From Polytrichum commune (lineage: Eukaryota > Streptophyta > Polytrichopsida > Polytrichales > Polytrichaceae), in assembly GCA_950295325.1 (NCBI GenBank), contig OX485808.1, positions 33,255,180 through 33,319,179 of the forward strand: a stretch of DNA of 64,000 bases, given 5' to 3'. This document shows positions 9,500 through 22,203 of the stretch, piece after piece; the stretch's first letter is position 1; each line of letters starts with the position of its first letter. The position numbers were made by a program, and so were the translations under genes. The notes beneath the pieces are model-generated. The model was not told where the DNA came from and did not search any database. It saw only the letters and a program-made list of their open reading frames with translations.

Positions 9500-12160
9500 C
9501 TAGTATATACGACTCTGCCCGTGATAACTTCATCTCATCTGCCTGCAAGTCTGCTTGCAAGTTGCATTCCATCACATGTTTTCTATTCAGTCATGATCAA
9601 AAATCAAAAAGTGTTGCACCCTCTTACCATGTGAGTTTAGATCATGATCAGACATTGTCTTCGACCATCCGATACATGTGAATGGTTTATGTCAAAGCTT
9701 GCGGTTGTGAGTGGACACCAAAGAGACATGTGTTAAGATGAGATTGGACTCAACCCTGAATTCATCTACTTTGAGGTCATTGAGATGAATCGGCCACAAA
9801 TCTATAGGCGTAGAGTATTTGTTTTGGATGGATGAGAGGTATGCTTGTATACAATGATTTCCTCTCAGATAACGTGGAAAATTTTATAGCAATCACCAAT
9901 CAATGCAAATGTACGAAACTACTCTTCCATAAACATTCGCACTCATGCAAACTTGGAACTAGTCATGTGTCCTTATTACAACGACATTTGAGGGGTGCAT
10001 TTTTTTCTTTGTTACAAGCATATTCCTTGTACATCCAATGACTTTTCAATAGGAATATTCCTATGTGAATATTTCAAGAAAAGAAATATGATGAACCAAA
10101 TAATTCATACCACGTGCATATTCAAGAAATTAAATATTAAATCATTTTTTTTCACAAAACTATCAAAAATGCAGTAATAACGATCGCATCTACAAGAATA
10201 TTAACATCCTGATGTAGACTATAATACAACATAAAGCTTCAACAAAATGAGTGACACTATAGCATGAGCAGATTCATGTGAGCGCACCATGTAATCCTAA
10301 TTTTGTGGATTTAAAGTCTATATATAGGCCCACCTCAATCATGGTGAAGTTTGTCCAATAAAATTCAAGATTGCCCAAAAATTTATTTTGTGCAGGGCTA
10401 TATGAAAGAATATACTATTTGGGGTAGCACCTAACAAAATAGTTTAATGCCCATTGAGGAAATGAAAAATGCACAATACTCCACTTTTGGCTTTCATATC
10501 CAACAAAAGGGGGTACACCTAGGAATGTTTGGAATGATACTAATATCATGACAATTACATTCAGCAATGTGTTGTTTTGTTAATGAAGATTATATTCATA
10601 ACACATACACAAGTGTTTGGCATCAAAGTTTGTATAAAACCTTAATGTTTTCTTTTTACATACATATTTATAGTAGTTCCTAGATAAATAAATTCCTCAA
10701 AATTTACTTTTATTATATGATAAAACGTTTTGTCATACACAACGTAGTGGATATCACATAGCAAGACCGACATCTTGGACTATCTTGGACTATCTTGAAA
10801 TTGAAGATTTTTTATTGGCACCCATGACATCTTGACATACTACAATGGTTTGCATTACCAAATGGAATGATCATAACAATAAGTATTGTTGACCTCAGCC
10901 GCAAACCCACCAAAAGTGGAGACAAAAAATGGAAGACAATTACAACTATATTTTAAGACCACTGCAACATGGACCTCATGGTCTACATCTAGAGAAGCAT
11001 CAATAACAAGAGAAAGATCATTGTCATCACCACAAAAAAATAAGGATATAATCCAAAGAATTGGTATGGATGCAAGCACGGTAAAGCAGACAACTCCTAA
11101 TTCATGCTTAGCGTTGAGTGAAAGTGATTCAAAACTATACACTAACTTTGAGTTTTGTGTAGGGAAAAATCATCTAAAATACATATTAATCTACAAAGCC
11201 AAGCAACTTTGATGAGAAAAACAATTTCCAGAAAAAATCTACATATTTTAGAAGACGGTGCAAGTGTTGTACAAGTAGGTGATATTGGACAAGTAATTGT
11301 AATTTTTTGTTTAAAATATGATAAAATTACATTAAATTGAAGATTTTTTACAAAGTTTTGTGATGATCCCCTCAACTAGATATATAATTCAAGGAATTCG
11401 AAAAAATCCCCATCTCCAAAATATTTAAGGATATGAAATCTACGTTCAAAACTAGGTTCAACCATTAGTATTTTTTAACATCATTTTTAATGATAAGTTT
11501 TGAAGATTCCAACTTAGTATTCTACATTAGTATTCTATATTGAATATTTAACACAACAATAAAGGTCATCATGATAAAAAATCCACTTTGAACAACACTT
11601 TGCTACTACTTTCAAGCCTTTGACCAAAACAATTATGGTTTTAGTATAGTAGAGCATTTTTTTGGTCCACTTTACCATTCTTGCACCCATATTCATCTCA
11701 GTTTCATCAACATATTGTACTAGAACATTATCATTGTCACTGCAATGTGATGGGGATATACCCACTACAAGCGGCAAGCTAGCCCATCATATGTGGACTA
11801 CAAAGATACAAACTCCCAACACTCATGGGGCCACCAAGACAATCCAAGTGAGTAGCCAAAGGAGGCAATAGTGGAGGTTGAGGTTGAGGAAAAAACCCAA
11901 GTATAGGACAAAGGCGAAGCTTAATAGGAGGTTGAGGAGGAGGAGATAACAAAAGCGTCCAAGTAATATGCTTTTATTTTTGCCAATGATTTGTTTAGTT
12001 CATGGTATGTGCTTTGATGTGCTCGGGTTATGTGAAAGTTTTGTGTTGATTAGGGTTAGCTCTTTTGGCAACTAATAACTTCATGAAAGTGTCAAAACAT
12101 TTATGAGACCTTCATAAAACTGCTTCCACAACTCAAGGAGACTAATTTTACAAGAAATAG
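9500..12160. other. AT-rich intergenic DNA
   Basis: No gene, RNA or element recognised. The short open frames around 10.86-11.38 kb and 11.5-11.9 kb overlap on both strands and lack any domain, so I treat them as chance. Confidence 0.5.
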
Positions 12161-12164
12161 GTAA

Positions 12165-13095
12165 GAAATGGGTGTTGTTCTAGCAACACACCCTTTGAAA
12201 AACATTTTCTCAAGCACCCACAAACCAATGTACATTGATTGTCTTGAAAATGCCCCCTTTAAGCTCCAAAATCTTCCCCTCAAGGAAGTTTTTGTGTTGA
12301 AAGTGTGCATTCTTGACCAAATTATGTTGTGGGTGCTCAGCAAAAGCACTACAAAAGGTATGTTGCCAACAAAACCTTTTTTTGCCATATTCTAGCAAAT
12401 AACCATTACCAAAAAAAATGAATGTGGCCTCATTGGGTATATAAGCAATTAATTATGAAAAAATCGTGTCATTTCAACCAAGTTTAAAGACCTCAATGGA
12501 ATCAAAGTACTTGATCTCTTGTGCAATTTTCATTTTAATGCAATCGTCATGATCTACCACCTTGCACCCACTAGTTGAAATCTTGCATGACACTAAAAAT
12601 TATGATGAAAAAAATGGTCAAAAGATTGTGTCGCCAAAAACACCCCCCTTTTGGTCATTTTTTTCATCATAATTTCTAGCCTTATCAAGAATTGCAAAAG
12701 AAAATAGCAAGGGAGAATTCTAGGAAAATTTGCTGGAAGAGGGATGTCACTTTTTTGTCTGATACTACCTTGCAATTCTCTTCTAGAACTCTTGAAAAAA
12801 GAACGTAAAATGTGATTAAAATAGTCAAAAGGGGGGTGTCGCCGGCTAGACACCCCTTTCAGCCAATGTGTATTACATTTTTTTTCTCTTTATTGTGGAG
12901 TTGTATCTCATAGCTATAACAAGAATGCTTTAAAATGTGATAAAAAAAAGGGCGTCGGCAACAACACTCCTTTTTTGGACACATTTTTTGAGCTAATATT
13001 CTACAGCGTTGAGTTTCAAGTTTACAACATCAAAAAACAAAAAATAAATAAAATTGCTGAAATGGGGGTATCACCAACAATTGTTCATATGCCTT
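12165..13095. repeat. Cluster of hairpin-prone GGGTGT...ACACCC repeats
   Basis: A motif of the form GGGTGTYGYC-N-ACACCCC recurs at about 12,168-12,195, 12,638-12,655, 12,833-12,860, 12,948-12,975 and 13,063-13,085, each beside an A- or T-rich tract. Around 12,598-12,680 an extra inverted repeat pairs AATTATGATGAAAAAAATG with CATTTTTTTCATCATAATT. No coding capacity. Confidence 0.55.
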
Positions 13096-13330
13096 GGTGT
13101 ATGTGTATATGCTCATGCAATCTCATCTCTAGTTTTATTGACTTCCAATAGGTTATGGGCCCACCATGCAAGTGAAGTGCCTAGAGACTCGATTGCTTTG
13201 AGGTTGCGGAGTGGATCTTGAGGGGTTGGCACTTTGGAGCTTCCGAGCGTTGGAGGTGTTCGAGGGCGCATTTGGTTGTTGTAAGTGTTTCTTTGTTTTT
13301 TTTATTTTCTTTGAATGTATGTTTGATGCA

Positions 13331-13712
13331 AGAGCATATGACTTGAGTGTCTTGCATGTTGAGAAGCTTATTTGAGAGGTTTATAGGTGTTTAAACTTCA
13401 AAAGCATTTGATTTGAGTGTTTTGAGTATTTTGAATGTTTAAGGGCTTATTTGAGAGCTTTGAAGGTGATTAGACTCCAATAGCACATGACTTGAGAGTC
13501 TTGAGTGTTGAGAAGTTTATTTGAGAGGTTTGAAGGTGTTTAAACTTCAAAACTATTTGACTTGATTGTTTTCAGAGTTCAAGGGCTTATTTGAGAGCTT
13601 TGAAGGTGTTTCAACTCCAATAACACATGACTTGAGAGTCTTAAATGTTGAGAAGTTTATTTGGGAGGTTTGAAGGTGTTTAAACTTCAAAAGTATTTGA
13701 ATTGAGTGTTTT
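13331..13712 (+). repeat. Two-monomer higher-order tandem repeat (A-B-A-B-A)
   Basis: Two related ~70-bp monomers alternate. A has TTTAAACTTCAAAA and GAGAAGTTTATTTGAGAGG. B has AAGGGCTTATTTGAGAG and ACTCCAATAGCACATGAC. The ~140-bp dimer is itself repeated. The small minus-strand frame at 13,553-13,744 is a by-product. Confidence 0.8.
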
Positions 13713-14508
13713 ATCCCAAAGCATAATATGCCATTTCTCAACAAATCAAAAGCCTTGACAACATCATCCCTCCAATTTTTAATCTAATTTTTTACTTTAA
13801 AAAAAATACATTCTCAAATACATTTAAAATTGCATCCTCCAAGTACAATACTAAAAAATGCATGAACATACATAAAATCAATACTTGAAAATAAACAATA
13901 CATTAGGCAATCAAACATCCACAAATGACATGCAATTGGCATATTTCAAATACATGCGCCCACAAAGAGTCTCAAGTAATGAATGATTCTTAGACTCTCT
14001 CCTGCACTTGGGATGGTTGGAAATGATTAGATGCACCCAATATAGGGATAGAATTACACCACCTAAACCACCACACCTTGTATATTCCTTCAATTATTGA
14101 TGTTGCAGCCTTGCAATTTTCCAAGAACATCTCAGATTCTATATTGGAGCTCCAATGTGTTTGACCTAGGCAAACAATCAAATAATGAATATGTATCTTA
14201 TGGCTCATAATAAATAATAAATGATAAATGATAAATTGCCTCTTCTAAGAAGTCCACACTAATTTTCCGGTCTATAGCAGCAAGTAATTTCAAAATTTCC
14301 TTAGTTATGATATTTTTGTTGGATTTTACATGTGTTTTTATTATCTAATCCTCGAAGCCCTATTTTTATTTCTCCACGGAAGACATAATATTATTGTAGA
14401 TCTTACAAGCCTTGTCTAGACCCACATTAACTTCACATTGCACACATAAACATATTATAAGACTTTAACTTTGAGTATGAATGGAACTACATACAAACAC
14501 AAACCAAA
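13713..14508. other. AT-rich intergenic DNA
   Basis: Nothing recognised apart from a short run of AAATAATAAATGATAAATGATAAA at 14,208-14,235. Confidence 0.5.
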
Positions 14509-14690
14509 CATAGATCATTTAATGGAATAATTACAAAGGCATCAACTTTTAATGCATAAAATCAAATTAATTCTTTCAATCTTTTTGTGGTCACGAAAAA
14601 CATAGATCATTTAATGGAATAATTACAAAGGCATCAACTTTTAATGCATAAAATCAAATTAATTTTTTCAATCTTTTTGTGGTCACCAAC
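14509..14690 (+). repeat. Perfectly adjacent 91-bp direct duplication
   Basis: ACATAGATCATTTAATGG through TTTTTGTGGTCAC occurs at 14,509 and again at 14,600 with one or two differences, giving a recent tandem duplication of 91 bp. Confidence 0.9.
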
Positions 14691-15569
14691 TAGCATGATT
14701 TGAGATCCTTGATAATGATGAATGGGATGAAATTTATGGAGAAGATTGGTCCTCACATGGTCGCTCTAGGTGGACTTGGAAGAAATGAATGAAAATATTT
14801 ATCAAAATGGAAAGATGATGAATTTCAAAGAACAAAACAATTTGTAAAAAACGAGTATGCAACGAACATTTGTTGACATTGTGCATTGTTTCAAGGAGGA
14901 ATTCAACTTCCCGGAAATATCCAAACACATGTAATCAACTGCATCATTCTGGATCTTCTATGTGGAAGCATTTTTATGACATCGTTATGAAATCACCAAT
15001 GATATTTTGTTGAAATGTTTTGTTTTACAACAATGTCATAGTCATCATCAACATTAGGTTGCTCCTCCAAAGAAGCATTTATTGCATGCCAATGAACCAC
15101 GGGGGGGTCACTCCATTGTCAAGTTGAACACCACGTGCGACCAAAAAAAATCTTCTTTTGGTAAGTTGCACCACCAAAATGAGTCAAAATTTTATCAAAT
15201 GTTTTTCATGAGTATATATACACAGTACCTATGACATACTTAAAAGTGGTAACTAAATTTGATGATTTGTTTTTTTCATAAAACATACCATTTCTAACTA
15301 GAATGACACAAAATTGAACTAAAACAATTACTAAAAAAATAAAGATGACTAAAAATTTCAAAAAAATATACAAAATATACTATCAATGGTTATGTATGTG
15401 TAGAAAAAATATCATAAATTTCAAAATTATATATGGCATGTAATATAGGGGTAGCAAACTTTGTCCGCACGTGGTGTCAACTTGACAATGAAGTGACCTC
15501 CCCGTGCAATGAACGCTCTAGTTGATTCCATTTCATCATCCGATTCAAATTGATTGTCATTTTGATTAA
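14691..15569. other. AT-rich intergenic DNA
   Basis: No gene recognised. The phrase GTCAAGTTGAACACCACGTG near 15,118 recurs inverted near 15,467 (CACGTGGTGTCAACTTGACA), so 15,100-15,520 may be a TIR element of about 400 bp. The termini GCATTTATTGCATG / CGTGCAATGAACGCTC extend this weakly. Confidence 0.45.
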
Positions 15570-15592
15570 ATAATAATAATAATAATAATAAT
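15570..15592 (+). repeat. (AAT)n microsatellite
   Basis: Seven to eight TAA/AAT units. Confidence 0.95.
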
Positions 15593-16113
15593 ACATAGAG
15601 AACCATGTTGTCTTCTCTATAGCCATTACTAAATTCATTATCTAAGAATCAAAATATTAACCTCAATAATAAATTGAATCACAACTAATGATTTTAATTG
15701 ACACATAAGAATATAAATCTATGATTTCCTTGGTGGTTCAATGCGCAAGCTGCTTATAGCAGAAATGAAATATGTATTATGTGGTTTTTGCATGTTGTTG
15801 ACAACATTCTCAACATTCTCAAACAATTTAACAATCTTATGATCATCATCACAAGCATTGGCGTGACTATCATAAATTCAAAAAATAACTAAAATCAGTA
15901 ATGATAATTTATTTTGATTCAATAATTGAAGTGGTAGTTATAGTGACAAGCATTGATTCAAACAAGGATTCAAACTAAACTTAAACGCAAATATTAATGT
16001 TCATATAGGATCATAAGAATCAAACATGTAAGAGCTAAACATGTAAAATTTAGGTTTGTAAGATTCAAATATACAAAAATCAATTATGTTAAAATTTTAA
16101 TACATTATAATAG
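15593..16113. other. AT-rich intergenic DNA
   Basis: No gene recognised. From about 16,000 it grades into increasingly regular copies of the 31-bp array that follows. Confidence 0.5.
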
Positions 16114-16400
16114 AACATGTAGGAATTTAAGTACACAAGAATAAAACATGTAAGAATTTAAATACACAAGAATAAAATATGTAAGAATTCAAGCACACAA
16201 GAATAAAACATGTAAGAATTTAAGTACACAAGAATGAAACATGTAAGAATTTAAGTACACAAGAATAAAACATGTAAGAATTCAAGTACACAAGATTCAT
16301 ACATACAAATATCAAACATATAATAATACAAGTATACAAGATTCAAACATGTAAAAATCAAGCACACAAGATTCAAGTATGTAAGAATTCAAATATGCGA
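16114..16400 (+). repeat. 31-bp tandem array
   Basis: About six regular copies of AACATGTAAGAATTTAAGTA followed by CACAAGAATAA (16,114-16,300), then decayed copies to about 16,400. No spacers are present, so it is a minisatellite. Confidence 0.9.
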
Positions 16401-16460
16401 GAATCAAATATGTAATAGATAACTATGTAGTAGCTAAGCATATAAGATCTAAGCATGTGT

Positions 16461-16504
16461 TCTCTCTCCCCCCCCCCCCTCTCTCTCTCTCACACACACA
16501 CACA
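16461..16504 (+). repeat. Compound (TC)n-(C)n-(TC)n-(CA)n microsatellite
   Basis: Uninterrupted pyrimidine run with a C13-like core followed by CA repeats. Confidence 0.95.
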
Positions 16505-16818
16505 AGATTCAAACAAATAGTTACCTTGGCCCTATTTGAGCACTATGTGGTTGGGTGTGGCACCTAGAACAAATACCAAAAATATACGTATTTAAAAGAG
16601 ATCGGACTATGGGCTTAAAACATAATAGCCATGTTTTACTCAATAATTTCCAACTTTGGAGGTTCTAAATAGATTATTTTAAAGCACAAAATACTCAACT
16701 GAAGCTTCTAGCAATATACTACAATTAAGGATTGATGACTGATGCAAATTTTAAAAGATGATTTTGCGCAGAACAACATGTTGTGTACGTGTGTCTCATT
16801 ATTGGAGTTGGAATCTAA

Positions 16819-17206
16819 GAGCATCACCACCCATCCTACAAAATGCAGGGTGGATCATCCTCACAATAAGTTCAAGTCATCCGGTTTGCAAGCCGGTGAC
16901 CCACCCATGACTTGTATACAAGGTGATAAAACAAGGAAGAAACAAAAGCAAGATGAATCTCATTGGCACCTTGGAAATCGGAGAGGAATATGGAGTTTGT
17001 CCTTTGTTGTTTAGGGGGCTCCTTTTTTTGTTTTGGGGGCGGAGCTCCGACTTGCAAAATGACCCCAATTTGCAAGCCAACCTCAACTCCCAAGCCAACC
17101 CTACCAACAAATCATCCGTTTTGCAGGATGGGTGGGGCACTTTTGCAAGCCACCTCTCACAATATAAGTTCAAGTCATCCGTTTTTCTAGATGGGTGGTG
17201 ATGCCC
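16819..17206. mobile_element. MITE, PIF/Harbinger type, with TAA target duplication
   Basis: The ends are GAGCATCACCACCCATC and its inverted partner GATGGGTGGTGATGCCC, flanked by TAA at 16,816-16,818 and 17,207-17,209. The interior carries subterminal repeats (AAGTTCAAGTCATCCG at both ends). The overlapping open frames on both strands are not genes. Confidence 0.8.
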
Positions 17207-17209
17207 TAA

Positions 17210-17616
17210 GTCAATGACTATGTCTACAAAATTGTGGAGTTCCACCTAGTCCGCTTGTTCAGTGCACAATATTCACACTCTTTCATATGAGAAAGTCCTT
17301 GTTGTGTCTTTGACATTGCTTTCTCCTGCTTGTGATAGACGTTCGCCCATCCTTGAGTTGTCCAATTGTATCTTTGTATTGAATCAAAACAAGACTTATT
17401 TCTCTTTTTCGATGTTGTTCGCTCACATGGTCACTTGGAGTGAGATGGTCTCATGCTTTCCTTGCTTTGCCTTTCATTATTTTTCTGTTCTTTCCTTTGG
17501 TTCATACAAATAATATGGGATAATTCTTATCTCTCTTCGGACTAGCTTTGTGCCCTTATTCTAACCTGATTTTTCCTCATGCCTCTTTCATTACATTTTT
17601 ATTGATTACGAGCAAT
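17210..17616 (-). other. Probable 3' LTR remnant of the copia element
   Basis: Downstream of the copia pol stop (minus strand) the sequence AGTGGGAG-TGTAGAAGTAG resembles a polypurine tract followed by an LTR starting TG at 17,635. The far end cannot be fixed because no second LTR copy is present. The open frame 17,262-17,513 (+) lies antisense inside it. Confidence 0.4.
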
Positions 17617-19960
17617 CTAATGCTCTACTTCTACACTCCCACTTTGCGAGTAGTCAAAGGCTTCTAAACCCATTGCCTTTGTTAATGCTTAATGCCTATC
17701 ATTTACAAGTGGTTTGGTTAGCATGTCCGCTATCATATCCTCTGTTGGACAATATTTCAAACATATGTTTTGGTTTTCTAGTTTCTCTCTAATGAAGTGA
17801 TGTTGTACGCTAATATGCTTGGTGTGAGAATGGTGTGTGGGATTCTTTGCAAGTAGTATACATTCTTGATTGCCGCACATGATAGATGTTGATCCTTCTT
17901 GCACGTATCCTACATCCATTAAAAGTTGCCCAAGCCAAACAACTTCCTTCGTGCAATGGCTAATGGCCATGTACTTCGCCTCTATCGTAGACAATGCAAT
18001 GGTTGGTTGTTTATTGTATTTTCACGAAATAACTCCAACGCCAACAAGAAACATGTACCCCGTGGTGGATCACCGGTCGTTTGCATCTCCCACCCTATCC
18101 GCATCGCAAATCCATGGCAAGGCAATATCCTAGCCTCCGATGTATAATTTGAAGTCTAAAGTGCCCTTCAAATACCTCATGATGCGTTTCACGGCCATGC
18201 AATGCAGTGGTCCAGCTTTCAACATAATTGGCTTACCGTACTTACCGCAAATGCAAGATTGGCCCTCGTACCCACTATTGCATACATGAGATATCTAACG
18301 CCGGCCTTGTATGAAGTACCTTCCATTTTCCTTTGCATATTTCCAAATTCCTCGTCCAAAGATTTAAACAATTTTCAATTCTCATCAAACAAAATTCCAA
18401 CCAGTTTGCATTCTTCCATGTTGAAACGCTTGAGGACCTCCTTGATGTAGCTCCATTTGTTCATGGTGATGGTACATGCTTCTCTATTCCTCTCAAATTC
18501 CACTCCTAGGAAATAATGTAACTCTCTGAGATCATTCATCTAAAATTCCTTCTCAAGCTCCATTTTGAGCCATTTCAATTTGGTACATTGCTTGCCAATA
18601 TGATCAAATCATCCACATAGAAGATCGCCGCCAACAAATACTCACCCGTTTGTTTTATGTATGATGAATGATCTGTTTAGCTTCTATAAAAACCTTCGTT
18701 AATGAAAAACGAGTCGACATGGTGGTATCACGCCTTCGGCGAATGCTTGAGCCCATACAAAGCTTTCTTGATTCTTCCAGGCGGGCGCTACTTCCTCTTA
18801 GGATAGCTTCCATCTATGATGAATCTTTTGGCGCAATTGTCATTCTCCACATGTTTTTTGGATTGTTTCTTTATTTACAACCAAATGTTCTCCTACTTAT
18901 TCCTCCCGCTCATCATCAGCATTACATGAATACGATTTGGAAGATTCATCTACAACGACCACTGTAAGGCCTTCATTTCTCTCACTTGGAAGTATCTCCA
19001 AATTGTTCCTAAAGCCCATGCTATTCTCCATGAATACCACGTCTTTATTTTTATGATTTTAAAAATTTGGAAACACATCAACCTACATATTTTAGTTCCC
19101 TCACAATAACCTAAAAAGTATTTGGTGTCCTTTGCATCAAGCTTATCCCTCTTTTCATTGGGTACCATTGCGTAGGCAATGCATCCAAACATATACATGT
19201 GTGCAATGGAAGGCCTCTTTCTGCTTTACGCTTCCTCGGGCGTAATGGAGTCTAACGCCCTCATTGGCCATTAGTTTCGTGTGTAAACCACATTGGCCAC
19301 CGTTTTTGCCCAAAATAATTTGTGGAGGTTTTAAACATGAAGCATGTTCCTTGCCATCTCCATGATGGTGCAATTTGTATGCTCCGCCATTCTGTTTTGT
19401 TGAGGCCTATACAAGGTAGATGTTTGCTTCTCAATGCCATGGTCCTTCAAAAACTGCTCAAATGCCTTGGAAATGAACTCCCTACCGTTGTCTGACTGAA
19501 ACGTCTTGATTTTGTGCTCCGATTGTGTCCTTACAAATACCTTGAACTCTTTGAACCTCTCAATTCGACTCCCAACTCGTTCGTAATTGTTACCCTATGT
19601 TGTTTGTCTTTAATCAACGCTTCACAAAACAACAAGGATGTGGGCCAAGTATTTGCCAAAGGTTGTACCACTCATTATGTTTTGAAGCGTATGAACACCC
19701 TTCACATTCAAATGGCCAAGGCCACAGTGTCAAAACTCGAGTGTACCATATCTCGTTAGAGATTTCACCAAATTGACCGCATCCACTCTATTCACCTTCG
19801 TAAAATTCATTTCGTACAAAATGCATTCGCGTGACACAATTGTAATGGCCACCCCATCGTAAGCATTTATACAACATTTGTTTAGGTTAAAATGCACTTT
19901 CAAACCATTCGGCACAAGTTTGCTCGCCGAGAGTAAAGCATTATTTTTTTGATACGGGTA
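17617..19960 (-). pseudogene. Truncated, decayed Ty1/copia pol
   Basis: Read on the minus strand from 19,960 downward. A GAG-pre-integrase segment (GLGHLNVKG near 19,720) comes first. Then an integrase core with SDNGREFISKAFEQFL and RPQQNG (about 19,505-19,390), the integrase tail FGCIAYAMVPNEKRDKLD (about 19,190-19,130), and RT C-terminal motifs (YIKEVLKRFNMEE about 18,450, RYLMYAIVGTRANLA about 18,270). RNase H follows with STIEAKYMA and the terminal HSHTKHISVQHHFIREK (17,994-17,689), ending QSGSVEVEH-stop at 17,617. The frame is broken many times by indels and stops. Gag, protease and the 5' LTR are missing. The order integrase before RT identifies Ty1/copia. Confidence 0.9.
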
Positions 19961-20935
19961 GTACCTATGTTTTCTAAGGGCACTGAGCTTTTAAAAATCT
20001 CTTTCAAAGAGCTATGAGAAGAGTTTTGAGCATGTGATTTGAGCTTTAATACTACATTTAAGTTTGTTGAAGTTTTTGATCACAATTGTTATGGTTGCAT
20101 TGCATGGATTGAGTATGTATGTTTGTTGAATATAGGTACTTCAATAGGGAGTTGCTTGCCAAAAAATAAATAAAATAAACCTCTCTTTTTACTTGTTTTC
20201 TTGAACGCTTGACTAAAAAAACTCACATGCATTGCATTACCACTCCCATAGCATTGAAACTTTGGGATTTTAATCTCCAATAATGTCCTTGGTTTCTTGA
20301 TTGTTTTATTATATTTCACCGAGAAAAAATGGAGGTTGAGTGCAAGGTTGTGCTCGGAAGAACATCCCTTGATGAATTGCAAGATACGATACAAGCCAGC
20401 GAGGGTGGTCCCCAATTCTTGCAAGAAGGTGTGACCACACAAACCTGAAAACATAAAGAGAAAGGTAAGACGGTTGAAACTTATTTGCCACCCCAATAGT
20501 GACCACCAATGACGCAACATGTACATATACACCTATGGATGTAGACAAACCTCTCTCATTCTCACAACAAGTTTCAATTGTGGGTCAACATCGTGCAACG
20601 CCTTCTTCACTACCGGTTCAAGTGTTGTTGGAAACACCTTTGTCCTTGGATTGATTTCAGCTCCCTCCCATCCTCTATTGTTGAAGACTCACGACTTTGT
20701 GAACCAAATAAGCATCTACATCCTTTATTTTTTGATTCAATAATGATATCTAGTTGTCAAATTGTTTTTCTCACATGAAATTGTTATCACTTTTCCTAAT
20801 GTTTTCTTATTATTTGTGGGTGTAGTTTGATGATATGCTAGGGTTTTACATTATACATATACTAGGGGTTCAAAATTTGTCATGATTTTGCATACGTGGA
20901 AATACGCTATCATCCATCACTCTTAGATTTTGCCC
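19961..20935. other. Intergenic DNA upstream of the copia relic
   Basis: Open frames at 20,089-20,532 (-) and 20,309-20,548 (-) overlap in different frames and show no recognisable gag features. Could be unrelated DNA joined at the copia truncation point near 19,960. Confidence 0.4.
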
Positions 20936-21930
20936 ATGAGTTGATTGGTTATGAGTTCTAACCAACTTGAATAGGTGGATGACTCGTTGTTTTCGCAACT
21001 CATCATCCACTCTCTTCTCGTTGGTTATCTAGTCCATAAGGATTCATCACTCCCATTACCAGTTGCTCATCCAAGTGGAGGGCATTACCCACCATTCTCT
21101 TGCATTTCCTATCCACACAAACAACTTTTCATCCACAACCTATAGTTCACATCCATGAGTAGACCAACTATGATTGATAACCAACTCATGGAGATGGATG
21201 ACTCGTCCCTTTCGTAGCTCGTCGTCCTCCCATTCTCCTCTTAATGGTTATCTAGTCAATAATTGTTGCTAGTGTGACTACTATGATCGTGATAATATAA
21301 AGAATAAAAATCCTCTGCCTCATAGATAAGCACTTGAATTGCATGGGGGGGGGTGCAAAGTGCAAACTTTGCAACCACTCTCTTGCATTTTCTAACCATG
21401 CAAACAACTTTTCATCCACAACCTATAGTTCACATATATGAGCAAACCGGTTATGGCTGACAACCAGCTTAAGGAGAATAGATGATTCGCCACTTTTGCA
21501 GCTCATCATCCTCCCACTCTCCCCTCGATGGTTACCTAGTCCGTAATTGTCACCAATGTGACTACTACAATCTTGAAATTTGAAGAAAATGTCCTCCCCT
21601 CTCTCACACACACACACACGTGATTTCCATGGGGAGATGCAAAGTGCAAACTTTCAACCACTCTCTTTACGTGTTCTTTATCCACGCAAACAACTTTTCA
21701 TTGATTAACATATTATACTATGACTAATCTCCAGCTCAAGGAGATGGATGACTCACCACTTCCACACCTCATCCTCCCACTCTCCTCTCGATGGTTCCCT
21801 AGTCCGTAATAGTTATCGCTAGTGTGACTCGTATGGTCTTAAAAGGAACTGAAGAAAAAGTCGTCCTCCTCACACACCCGCCGCACACTTACTTGAGTTG
21901 CATGGGGGGTGCAAAGTGCAGTACGTTTGA
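20936..21930 (+). repeat. ~285-bp tandem array
   Basis: Units begin CACTCTCTTGCATTT at about 21,090, 21,376 and 21,658, preceded by a partial unit from about 20,936. Each holds CAACTTTTCATCCACAAC, a GATGGATGACTCG phrase, CTAGTCCGTAATTGT and ends ATGGGG...GCAAAGTGCAAAC. Copies differ by many substitutions. Confidence 0.8.
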
Positions 21931-22203
21931 ATAAAGGACATGCAATACAGTCGTACATGGTAATTGTGGAGTCGGCCTTTTGTTGAATGCTCCTACACGA
22001 CGCTGCTTGCTGCCTGCAACCCATTCGTCTCATCATCCCCCATCCGCACAGTGGCCTTATCTCTGCACCACAAGCTTCGACCGACTGGGACAAAATTAAC
22101 TGGGAGGTCGAGTTATAAAAAACACTCAGGCCACTAGCCGGGGGGCCATGCGTGTCGTATACTACCGACTCCCGAGTCCTTCACACCCATTTCTTCAACT
22201 CAA

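Noticed and set aside
16114..16400. CRISPR-like regularly spaced repeats
   Set aside because: The 31-bp units are directly adjacent with no unique spacers, and the DNA is eukaryotic.
17262..17513. Plus-strand 83-codon frame
   Set aside because: Antisense within the probable copia LTR, no domain.
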